Source of the DNA: JAXDBV01 sp034678415
Lineage (GTDB): Bacteria; Bacteroidota; Bacteroidia; Bacteroidales; VadinHA17
Reading direction: 5' to 3'
NCBI GenBank assembly: GCA_034678415.1
Contig: JAXDBV010000228.1
Location: forward strand, 1-18,316
Length of the DNA stretch: 18,316 bases
Shown: positions 7,211 through 13,282 of the stretch, in pieces
Numbering within the stretch: position 1 is the first letter of the stretch
Layout: every line of letters begins with the position of its first letter
Position numbers and translations under genes: made by a program
The notes under the pieces: model-generated
Databases searched by the model: none
What the model was told of the DNA's origin: nothing
Seen by the model: only the letters and a program-made list of their open reading frames with translations

Positions 7211-8482
7211 TTATACTATCATTCCCGCGCACACCGTCACGTTTGTCCCCTCGTCGATGAGTATTACACTGCCCGTAACCCTGTTGTGGCTGTAAGGATC
7301 ACAATAGACCGATTTTGACGTTTTCACCCTGATACGCCCGATATCATTCAGTCCGATGGAACTATCCGAGGTGTCTTTTTCCAGGGTATGGATGTTCACC
7401 TTGTATTTCACTTCCTTCACCACGCATTTAACCTCGCGGGTGGTATGCCTTAATATATACCTGCCATTGAGCTGCATTGGTTTGATATTGAGCCAGCATA
7501 TCATCATGTCAAAATCCTGGCAACACATAATTTCCCGGTTCTCACAAACAATCATATCGCCGCGGCTGATATCAATATCATCTTCCAGGGTAAGTGTGAC
7601 CGATTGGGGTGCAAAGGCAACATCCTGCTTTTGGTCAAAAAAGTAAATATCCCTGATCCTGGTTTTCATTCCCGATGGCAACACGTTCACGCTGTCACCC
7701 GGCCGTACGATCCCTGAGGCGATACGCCCCGCGTACCCCCTGAAATCATGGTATTTGTCCGACATCGGGCGTATGACATACTGTACCGGGAACCGCAGGC
7801 ACTCATGGTTGTAATCACTACCGATATAGATATTCTCCAGCAGGAACATGAGGGTTGGCCCGTCGTACCAGGGCATGTTCACCGACCGTTCCACCACGTT
7901 ATCTCCATGCCTGGCGCTGATGGGAACAAACCTTACGTCCTTGATATCCAGTTTGGATGCCACATCTGTGAAATGTTTCACAATATGGTTGAATGTCGCT
8001 TGTTCATAGTTCACCAGGTCCATTTTATTTACGCAGAGAACCACATGGGGGATGCGGAGGAGCGATGCGATATAGGCATGCCTGATGGTTTGCTCGAGCA
8101 CGCCGTTCCTGGCATCCACGAGAATGAGCGCCATATTGGCGGTCGAAGCGCCTGTCACCATGTTGCGGGTGTACTGTATATGACCCGGTGTGTCGGCAAT
8201 GATGAATTTACGTTTGGGCGTGGCGAAGTAACGGTACGCCACATCAATGGTGATCCCCTGTTCCCGTTCCGCACGCAGCCCGTCGGTGAGCAGTGCCAGG
8301 TTCACGCTCTCCTCGCCGCGGCCAACACTTGCCCGCTCTATCGCTTTCATCTGATCCTCGAAAATAGCCTTGCTGTCATACAGCAAACGGCCAATCAGCG
8401 TGCTTTTCCCGTCATCCACGCTCCCGGCAGTGGTGAAACGCAGCAGCTGCATATCCAGGTAACCATTATGTTTACTGGTCAT
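7211..8482 (-). CDS. cysN: Sulfate adenylyltransferase subunit 1 (GTPase subunit)
   Basis: With CysD this GTPase forms ATP sulfurylase, coupling GTP hydrolysis to formation of adenosine 5'-phosphosulfate from ATP and sulfate in the cytoplasm. The 423-residue protein has the translation-factor-type G domain: P-loop Gly-Ser-Val-Asp-Asp-Gly-Lys-Ser (residues 20-27), switch I Gly-Ile-Thr-Ile-Asp (76-80), Asp-Thr-Pro-Gly-His (97-101) and Asn-Lys-Met-Asp (152-155). An EF-Tu-like beta-barrel C-terminal half follows. No APS-kinase domain is fused; a separate cysC lies upstream. It is the last gene of the minus-strand cysC-cysD-cysN series but is separated from cysD by 229 bp, which is unusual for this subunit pair. 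The ATG at 8482 overlaps the stop of a doubtful small frame; a second in-frame Met follows at residue 11. Confidence 0.95.
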   Translation of the reverse strand: MTSKHNGYLDMQLLRFTTAGSVDDGKSTLIGRLLYDSKAIFEDQMKAIERASVGRGEESVNLALLTDGLRAEREQGITIDVAYRYFATPKRKFIIADTPGHIQYTRNMVTGASTANMALILVDARNGVLEQTIRHAYIASLLRIPHVVLCVNKMDLVNYEQATFNHIVKHFTDVASKLDIKDVRFVPISARHGDNVVERSVNMPWYDGPTLMFLLENIYIGSDYNHECLRFPVQYVIRPMSDKYHDFRGYAGRIASGIVRPGDSVNVLPSGMKTRIRDIYFFDQKQDVAFAPQSVTLTLEDDIDISRGDMIVCENREIMCCQDFDMMICWLNIKPMQLNGRYILRHTTREVKCVVKEVKYKVNIHTLEKDTSDSSIGLNDIGRIRVKTSKSVYCDPYSHNRVTGSVILIDEGTNVTVCAGMIV

Positions 8483-8688
8483 ATAATTGTGAAGTATTGT
8501 GCTAAGGTATGTTCATCAAACGAAATTGAACCCGGTTGAAACAGGGTTGTGGTATTATTAAAAACTTTTCTCAAACATTCAGGATCATCTTCAGGAATGA
8601 AATGGCACGAAAGATTTCCGGCATTGTGACGGCTCTGAGGCTTTATTCCCGTTCTTCCCCAATGATTCGGTCCATCAGTATTCTTCAT
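8479..8688 (-). CDS. Doubtful 69-aa open frame between cysD and cysN
   Basis: An ATG-to-TGA frame fills most of the cysD-cysN gap, and its TGA overlaps the cysN ATG in an ATGA arrangement typical of translational coupling. The 69-residue product resembles no family I know. It is hydrophilic, with no transmembrane segment, no signal peptide and one His-rich N-terminal part. Its only support is position; codon choice and composition give no strong sign of coding. It may equally be a chance frame in an intergenic regulatory stretch or the remnant of a lost gene. Confidence 0.2.
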   Translation of the reverse strand: MKNTDGPNHWGRTGIKPQSRHNAGNLSCHFIPEDDPECLRKVFNNTTTLFQPGSISFDEHTLAQYFTII

Positions 8689-8711
8689 GCTGGTTCGGTA
8701 TATTACATGTA

Positions 8712-9617
8712 TTAGAAATACCCTTCCTTTTTTCTGTCCTCCATGGCCGACTCAGAGCGCATGTCGTCATACCTTCCTCCCCGTTCGGTAATTCTCGTCG
8801 CAGCTACTTCGTGAATGATCTCCTCCAGGGTTGTAGCCCTGGATAGTACCATACCGGTGCATGTTATATCACCGATGGTGCGGCACCTGACATCTTTTTC
8901 CTCGACCACCTCGGCGGGTTTCTTAAGCATGAAGGGAGCATCGGCCAGCCATACCCCGTCTCTGAAAAACACGTTTCTTTTATGGGTAAAATAGAGGGAC
9001 GGGATCTCAATCTTCTCCATCAGGATGTATTGCCATACGTCCATCTCTGTCCAGTTGCTGAGAGGGAATACACGGAAATGCTCACCCATAAGTTTTTTCC
9101 CGTTAAATATATTCCACAGTTCAGGCCGCTGGTTTTTCGGATCCCACTGTCCGAACTCGTCGCGGTGTGAAAAGAACCGTTCCTTGGCGCGCGCTTTCTC
9201 CTCGTCACGGCGGCCGCCTCCCAGCGCAGCATCGAATTTGCACTCCTCAATGGCATCCAGTAATGTTACTGTCTGCAGAATATTACGGCTTGCATTGATG
9301 CCCTTCTCCTCGGTCACCTTGCCCGAGTTGATGGTATCCTGCACATACCTCACAATACAGGTGCCTCCTGTCTTCAACATCAGCTCATCGCGGAACTCAA
9401 GTGTCTCGGGGAAGTTATGGCCGGTATCGATATGAAGGAGAGGAAACGGCACACGCGAGGGCCAGAAGGCTTTCCTGGCAAGGTGATACATCACGATGGA
9501 ATCCTTGCCTCCCGAGAAAAGAAGGACTGGCCTCTCAAACTGTGCTGCTACCTCCCTTATTACATAGACCGATTCGGATTCCAGTTCCCGGAGGTGATTT
9601 AAATGGTAATGATTCAT
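8712..9617 (-). CDS. cysD: Sulfate adenylyltransferase subunit 2 (ATP pyrophosphatase subunit)
   Basis: This is the catalytic subunit that adenylates sulfate, working as a heterodimer with CysN. The 301-residue length is that of the family. The PP-loop Ser-Gly-Gly-Lys-Asp-Ser occupies residues 35-40, followed by the conserved His-Ile-Asp-Thr-Gly block near 62 and the Gly-Gly-Gly-Arg-Arg-Asp-Glu-Glu-Lys-Ala-Arg stretch near 143. Further on are Pro-Leu-Ser-Asn-Trp-Thr-Glu-Met-Asp-Val-Trp near 184 and the typical Lys-Lys-Glu-Gly-Tyr-Phe C-terminus. The gene follows cysC by 68 bp. A 12-bp palindrome (9626-9637) lies 9 bp upstream of the start codon. No missing key residue was seen. Confidence 0.96.
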   Translation of the reverse strand: MNHYHLNHLRELESESVYVIREVAAQFERPVLLFSGGKDSIVMYHLARKAFWPSRVPFPLLHIDTGHNFPETLEFRDELMLKTGGTCIVRYVQDTINSGKVTEEKGINASRNILQTVTLLDAIEECKFDAALGGGRRDEEKARAKERFFSHRDEFGQWDPKNQRPELWNIFNGKKLMGEHFRVFPLSNWTEMDVWQYILMEKIEIPSLYFTHKRNVFFRDGVWLADAPFMLKKPAEVVEEKDVRCRTIGDITCTGMVLSRATTLEEIIHEVAATRITERGGRYDDMRSESAMEDRKKEGYF

Positions 9618-9625
9618 GGTTTATC

Positions 9626-9637
9626 GTATCATGATAC
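9626..9637. promoter_or_regulatory. 12-bp perfect palindrome upstream of cysD
   Basis: GTATCATGATAC is a perfect palindrome 9 bp before the cysD start. The same half-site reappears upstream of cysC as TGTATCA (10274-10280) and TGATACA (10296-10302). Operator function is inference only. Confidence 0.3.
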
Positions 9638-9685
9638 CTTACGGCAAGAGTTACTTCAACAATGTACTGATCCAATAACAATCCA

Positions 9686-10225
9686 TTAGAGGAAATGATC
9701 AGTGATCATTTGCAGGGATTGTTCCACCGTGAATCCGGCAGTATCGATCACCAGATCGGGACCAACGGGTTCTTCAAAAGGGGCGCTGATACCGGTAAAC
9801 TCCCGGAGAGTGCCCTCTCTGGCCTGACGGTAAAGATCCTGTTTCTGTCGTTTTGCACATACATCTAACGGAGCCGATGCATATACCATACATATGTTAT
9901 CTTTTCCAATAATGTCGCGGGCGATATCCCTGATTTTCTCCGTGGGGCTTACGAAGCAGCAGATGGCATTCACACCGCTCTCATGCAGGTATCTGGCGAT
10001 CCATGCTGCAATGCGGATGTTTTCCTGCCGGTCCTCATCGCTGAATCCGAGCCCGGCATTCACCTCGTTACGTAACCGGTCGCCATCCAGCATGTATGAA
10101 AGGATCCCTTTCTTCCGCAACGCTTCCGTAAGGCCTTGTCCAAGCGTGGTCTTGCCCGACCCGGGAAGTCCCGTGAACCAGATAACCTTTGGCAGTGATA
10201 GCTTCCCTGAACTGTTTTCCAACAT
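9686..10225 (-). CDS. cysC: Adenylylsulfate (APS) kinase
   Basis: This enzyme phosphorylates APS to 3'-phosphoadenylylsulfate (PAPS), the donor for sulfotransferases and a substrate for PAPS reductase. The 179-residue protein has Walker A Gly-Leu-Pro-Gly-Ser-Gly-Lys-Thr-Thr (about 19-27; many homologues have Ser in place of the Pro). It then has Leu-Asp-Gly-Asp near 46, the Gly-Phe-Ser-Asp-Glu-Asp-Arg-Gln-Glu-Asn block near 60 and a Phe-Val-Ser-Pro motif near 91. The C-terminal part carries the Phe-Thr-Gly-Ile-Ser-Ala-Pro-Phe-Glu signature of APS kinases. It is first in the minus-strand cysC-cysD-cysN series. The last codons contain a 19-bp palindrome (9693-9711). The window has no sulfotransferase or reductase to show where PAPS goes. 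Confidence 0.95.
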   Translation of the reverse strand: MLENSSGKLSLPKVIWFTGLPGSGKTTLGQGLTEALRKKGILSYMLDGDRLRNEVNAGLGFSDEDRQENIRIAAWIARYLHESGVNAICCFVSPTEKIRDIARDIIGKDNICMVYASAPLDVCAKRQKQDLYRQAREGTLREFTGISAPFEEPVGPDLVIDTAGFTVEQSLQMITDHFL

Positions 10226-10273
10226 AGTAGTAATGTGCCTGTATGAACCGTGTGTGGTTATTATAAATAATTG

Positions 10274-10302
10274 TGTATCAGTTATATATTAAAAGTGATA
10301 CA
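10274..10302. promoter_or_regulatory. Inverted repeat in the cysC upstream region
   Basis: TGTATCA (10274-10280) and TGATACA (10296-10302) form a perfect 7-bp inverted repeat with a 15-bp spacer about 50 bp upstream of the cysC start. A weak minus-strand -7-like TACTTTTA (10315-10308), with CAAA (TTTG on the minus strand) at 10332-10335, lies just beyond it. This makes the repeat a possible operator or leader hairpin near the cysC transcription start. Confidence 0.3.
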
Positions 10303-10743
10303 GCCGCTAAAAGTACAAAAATCCGGTAAAACAAAAAAATCTTTTCCCTTGTGACAGGACATGCTGTACATTTGCCCGTGATCCTTTTGAGAAGAAAATA
10401 TTCGGATTCTCCTGTTTTCCAAAGCGTTTTTTCCAGCCATCATGAGGAGCCGGATGGTTTCATCCGGGGCCGGAAGACTGATATGAAGGATGCGCGTTTT
10501 ATCCATAGTATCATGCGGTCTTATAATAATCGGGGATTGCCCGTGTGATCCTCTGCGCTTTTATTAACGTTGACGGATTCCATTCATAAATCATTGACTG
10601 CCGTTCCATTTCCTGTAAGAAGGGTGGCGATGGTATGCCTGCCCGGTGTTTGCCTTTCTTAACCTTCCCGGAATATAAAAAAACTGCATAACCGGTATAG
10701 AAAAAATTTTTATGGGAAGAAGCATTTTTCATCGTTTAATTGG
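10303..10743. other. Intergenic region between divergent cysC and the 10770 gene
   Basis: No credible gene was found here. Two short minus-strand frames (10282-10506 and 10511-10732) show no protein-like character. The stretch holds a hairpin with a 7-bp stem and GTTT loop (10450-10456/10461-10467, CCGGATG/CATCCGG) without a T-run on either side. Apart from that and the promoter motifs listed separately, nothing recognisable is seen. Confidence 0.5.
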
Positions 10744-10751
10744 TACTTTTG
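10744..10751 (+). promoter_or_regulatory. -7 promoter element (TACTTTTG) of the 10770 gene
   Basis: TACTTTTG fully matches the Bacteroidetes -7 consensus and is followed by GCG. It lies 18 bp ahead of the ATG at 10770, giving a very short leader. A clear -33 TTTG is not seen; a T-run at 10725-10729 is too close. Its position also shows that the gene cannot start at the in-frame TTG at 10740. Confidence 0.55.
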
Positions 10752-10769
10752 CGAACAAAATTTACACAT

Positions 10770-11480
10770 ATGAAAAACCTGACCAGCCTGGTTTCCTGTA
10801 TCGTTCTCCTGTTCATATTTTCTGACAGTGCAGCGCAGGATAAACAAATCAGCGTATCTGCAGTGGACAGGACGAATTTAAATGACTGGCTGAATAATGT
10901 AAAATCGGAAGGGCTCTACCTGCGTTCTGTCAGGAAAGAGATGGACAAGATCGACGGGAATCCATACTTATCAAGGGATTTCATGGATGGCATGTTTATT
11001 CTCAATGATGGTAAGGAGTTCCGGGGACCGCTCCGGTACAATATTTATGCACAGGAGATTGAATTCGAAACACCGCAGGGGGATATCTGTACTTTTTCAG
11101 ATCCGGGGGATGTTAAAGTGATCACAATCAATGACAGGAATTTTATTTATGCACCGGAGAATGCAACAGGCAAAAAAACCTATTATGAGGTGCTTCTCAG
11201 GGGAGAGGTTAGCTTGTTATGTCACATGAACGTCATTTTCGAGCAACCACAGTCTGCCGGTCCGTACCAGTCAGCCAGGCCTCCACGTTTCATTCAAAAG
11301 CCTGACAGATTTTATTTAATGACAGGAGAAAACATCACTCCTGTTAAAAAAATCAGCAAGATGTTAACCGTGTTTCCCGATCACCAGGACGAGCTAACCC
11401 AATACATCAAAAACGAGAAAATCAATATGAGAGAGGCTGAAGATGTGCTCAGGGTTGTCAGATATTATAAAAGTTTGTGA
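10770..11480 (+). CDS. Uncharacterised secreted (periplasmic) protein
   Basis: I do not recognise a named family. From the ATG at 10770 the product is 236 residues. It begins with a clear signal peptide (Lys, a hydrophobic stretch, then Ser-Ala-Ala-Gln with probable cleavage near residue 23) and has no lipobox. The mature part has a run of short beta-strand-like stretches, including Phe-Ile-Leu-Asn-Asp-Gly-Lys-Glu-Phe and a Leu-Arg-Tyr-Asn-Ile-Tyr-Ala-Gln-Glu-Ile-Glu-Phe block near 83-94. A Pro-Gly-Asp-Val-Lys-Val-Ile-Thr-Ile-Asn-Asp-Arg-Asn-Phe stretch near 111-124 follows, and a charged helical C-terminus closes the protein. This layout resembles small secreted hypotheticals common in Bacteroidetes. 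The ATG is preferred over the upstream in-frame TTG (10740) because the signal peptide begins there and the -7 promoter element lies between them. It is monocistronic and convergent with the Nudix gene. Confidence 0.75.
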   Translation: MKNLTSLVSCIVLLFIFSDSAAQDKQISVSAVDRTNLNDWLNNVKSEGLYLRSVRKEMDKIDGNPYLSRDFMDGMFILNDGKEFRGPLRYNIYAQEIEFETPQGDICTFSDPGDVKVITINDRNFIYAPENATGKKTYYEVLLRGEVSLLCHMNVIFEQPQSAGPYQSARPPRFIQKPDRFYLMTGENITPVKKISKMLTVFPDHQDELTQYIKNEKINMREAEDVLRVVRYYKSL

Positions 11481-11595
11481 CCGGTTTCCGCACCCTCGGA
11501 ATAATAATATATTTCCTCCTGACTGCCGATAATTGTTTCCTGTTCTGGTGAAGATCCATCCTTGATGATGGACCGTACGTGTATTATCATCAGGT

Positions 11596-12075
11596 TCACA
11601 GATATTTTGATAGTTGCGGATCAGAGGCCGGAGGGTATTGCGCTGTTTTCATGGATGCAAAAAAATCTTCCAGGATCTGTGCATGATCAAAGGCGAGGGG
11701 AGGGAGCTGGCTGAGGGGAACCCAGCGCACATCCCTGGCATCCGAGGAAGGACGGACAGCAGTGTCAGGATCATCAGCCGTCCCCCAGAACACCAGTGTT
11801 ACGGTACGTCCCCTGGGATCGCGCCCGGGAGCATCGTAAACGCGGAAGGGATGAAGTGTAATATTTTCCAGGCCGGTCTCTTCAAACAGCTCCCTGGCAG
11901 CTGTCTGTGACAACTTCTCATCCTCCTCCATGAACCCCCCGGGAAGCGCCCACATTCCTTCAAATGGCGGATGATTACGGCAGACCAGCAACACCTGTGT
12001 CTCATCATTCCTCCGGCGGAGGATAATACAATCGGCTGTCAGGGCCGGACGTGGATGTGAATAGGTAAACATCAT
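11596..12075 (-). CDS. Nudix hydrolase
   Basis: This cytoplasmic hydrolase cleaves a nucleoside diphosphate linked to another moiety. The 159-residue protein has a perfect Nudix box (Gly-x5-Glu-x7-Arg-Glu-Leu-x-Glu-Glu-x-Gly-Leu) at about residues 47-69, directly after Trp-Ala-Leu-Pro-Gly. The N-terminal Pro-Arg-Pro-Ala-Leu-Thr-Ala-Asp-Cys segment and the Arg-Asn-His-Pro-Pro-Phe-Glu-Gly-Met-Trp motif are like ADP-ribose pyrophosphatase-type Nudix proteins, but the substrate is not certain. The start is a double ATG at 12075/12072, one base after the stop of a small membrane-protein frame, which suggests translational coupling. It is the last gene of the operon and converges on the 10770 gene. 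No terminator with a T-run was seen in the 115-bp gap. Confidence 0.92.
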   Translation of the reverse strand: MMFTYSHPRPALTADCIILRRRNDETQVLLVCRNHPPFEGMWALPGGFMEEDEKLSQTAARELFEETGLENITLHPFRVYDAPGRDPRGRTVTLVFWGTADDPDTAVRPSSDARDVRWVPLSQLPPLAFDHAQILEDFFASMKTAQYPPASDPQLSKYL

Positions 12076-12076
12076 T

Positions 12077-12208
12077 TCAATACTCCCTCCTGAACCTGTT
12101 GCGGCCTTTCAGCCTCTGCATCCGTTTCATGGCGGTGCGACGCAACAAAAGATATATGATACCCAGAACAAAAATTACTGCAATCAGTGTGACAATATCT
12201 CTTCGCAC
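12077..12208 (-). CDS. Small single-pass membrane protein (43 aa)
   Basis: A GTG-started frame of 43 codons fits tightly between the NlpC/P60 gene (stop at 12220, 11 bp upstream) and the Nudix gene (start at 12075, 1 bp after the TGA). The product begins with a short Arg-Arg-Asp N-terminus, then one hydrophobic segment of about 17 residues (Ile, Val, Leu, Phe, Gly). A strongly basic tail of about 20 residues (Arg, Lys, Gln, Asn, ending Arg-Arg-Glu-Tyr) follows. This is the pattern of a membrane-anchored miniprotein with a cytoplasmic basic tail. The frame stays open a little upstream without an ATG, so GTG is the best start. No family is recognised. The hydrophobic-then-basic layout and the tight packing are the evidence. 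Confidence 0.5.
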   Translation of the reverse strand: MRRDIVTLIAVIFVLGIIYLLLRRTAMKRMQRLKGRNRFRREY

Positions 12209-12219
12209 TGTTGTTCGGA

Positions 12220-13017
12220 TTATTGCGTTATACCGATGGAACTGTTTTCCAGGACGGACTTGATGGTACGCAGCCTGTGGGTGTAAGTCTTCGTAGCGGG
12301 ATCATAGATCCCCTCCGTATCAAGGATATCCTCTCTCACCATACCCGAAGCATGAATAATCTTTCCCTTTTCTGAAATAATACCCACGTGGGAGATCAGT
12401 CCCCGCTCATTTTCAAAGAATGCCAGGTCACCCGGCAGGGCTTCCTGTACAAATCCCACGTTTTTACCTGTATCGACCTGCTTTCCTGCATCCCTTGGCA
12501 GGTCAATGCCGATGATGGAAAATACAACCTGTACCAGTCCTGAACAGTCGGTACCAAAAGGAGTCTTACCGCCCCACAGGTATGGTGCCCCGAGAAAGCG
12601 TCTGGCCAGTGTAACCACCGTCGGTATTGCAGGTTCCGGCGTACCGGGCAGCTGTCCCCTGATCCTGAACCTGTAACTGCCATGATCAAACAACCCTGTG
12701 CTCCTGTTGACACCCCTGAGACGGCTGCCAGGGGGTAGCAACCAGATACCTCCCGTGGTGTGCTCCTCCACCTCCATGATCCTGTCAGTGAGCCATACAT
12801 CATTCTTCCGGTCGGGATCTTCGTCTAACGGAACGACAAGTGCTGCTCTGACCCATCCCTCGTAGTGATCGGGCTTGAGACTAACCCTCATCCAGCGGCT
12901 GATCACCTCAAGAACCTCGCAGACTTCTCCGAAAAGCATCTGGGTTACCATCTCACTCCGTTCCGATGGCTCCGCACGTACAGGAAGGATACTGACTGCC
13001 GGCAGACCGTATTTCAT
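12220..13017 (-). CDS. NlpC/P60-family peptidase with N-terminal SH3-like domains
   Basis: This probable gamma-D-glutamyl-diaminopimelate (or related) endopeptidase acts on cell-wall peptides. The 265-residue protein starts with an SH3b-like region (about 5-60, ending in Glu-Gly-Trp-Val) and a second beta-rich linker domain (about 70-125). The NlpC/P60 domain (about 130-250) has catalytic Cys158 in Thr-Asp-Cys-Ser-Gly-Leu, His210 in Ser-His-Val-Gly-Ile and the third polar residue His222 in Ile-Ile-His-Ala-Ser-Gly. No signal peptide is visible, which, with the SH3b-plus-P60 layout, resembles the cytoplasmic YkfC-type enzymes that recycle muropeptides; that role is inferred. It is first in a minus-strand operon with a small membrane protein and a Nudix hydrolase. 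A minus-strand -7 element (13044-13037) and a 10-bp inverted repeat overlap its start. Confidence 0.9.
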   Translation of the reverse strand: MKYGLPAVSILPVRAEPSERSEMVTQMLFGEVCEVLEVISRWMRVSLKPDHYEGWVRAALVVPLDEDPDRKNDVWLTDRIMEVEEHTTGGIWLLPPGSRLRGVNRSTGLFDHGSYRFRIRGQLPGTPEPAIPTVVTLARRFLGAPYLWGGKTPFGTDCSGLVQVVFSIIGIDLPRDAGKQVDTGKNVGFVQEALPGDLAFFENERGLISHVGIISEKGKIIHASGMVREDILDTEGIYDPATKTYTHRLRTIKSVLENSSIGITQ

Positions 13018-13050
13018 ACCAGTCTATGTGTTTGTCCAAAGGTATGAAAT
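13011..13050. promoter_or_regulatory. 10-bp inverted repeat spanning promoter and start codon
   Basis: ATTTCATACC (13011-13020) and GGTATGAAAT (13041-13050) are perfect inverted copies with a 20-bp spacer, so the arms are 30 bp apart start to start, about three helical turns. The left arm contains the NlpC/P60 start codon and the right arm overlaps the -7 element. If transcription starts near 13030 the right arm is not transcribed, so a DNA-level (operator) role is more natural than an RNA hairpin. Confidence 0.4.
13037..13044 (-). promoter_or_regulatory. -7 promoter element of the NlpC/P60 operon
   Basis: The minus strand reads TACCTTTG, a full match to TAnnTTTG, 19 bp upstream of the ATG at 13017. 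No -33 TTTG is seen at the expected distance. The element is embedded in one arm-plus-spacer of the inverted repeat 13011-13020/13041-13050. Confidence 0.45.
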
Positions 13051-13220
13051 AGTTTTGTTGTTCGGATGCTGAATCGTTCTGCCGGTGGTACCAGGATGGA
13101 TCATCACCGGTCCTGATTCACGGAAACCGTGTGTATTTCACCCCGCCGTCAACATGCATTCCTTAATTCAATGATCTTATTATTAAATGAATAGCAATGA
13201 ACATTATGGTCACGGTGTTG

Positions 13221-13254
13221 TTTGATTTTTCAATAAATAAAATATTTACATTTG
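13221..13254 (+). promoter_or_regulatory. Bacteroidetes-type promoter of the PgpH-like gene
   Basis: TTTG at 13221-13224 and TACATTTG at 13247-13254 match the -33 and -7 consensus elements with a 22-bp spacer. The -7 element ends 28 bp before the ATG at 13283. Between this promoter and the NlpC/P60 start two further hairpins occur (13082-13087/13105-13110 and 13119-13123/13127-13131), neither followed by a T-run. Confidence 0.6.
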
Positions 13255-13282
13255 TGATGATTCAATTCGCCGGACATTCTTC

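Noticed and set aside
7032..7295. 87-codon plus-strand frame after the susCD terminator
   Set aside because: It overlaps the 3' end of cysN on the other strand and has no recognisable content.
7748..8539. 263-codon plus-strand open frame
   Set aside because: It lies antisense to the clearly conserved cysN and its product (rich in His, Arg, Val) resembles no family; it is a shadow of the opposite strand.
10282..10732. Two minus-strand short frames upstream of cysC
   Set aside because: No protein-like features; they cross promoter motifs and hairpins of an intergenic region.
10740..10769. Upstream TTG start for the secreted-protein gene
   Set aside because: It would place the -7 promoter element inside the coding region and hide the signal peptide behind ten extra residues.
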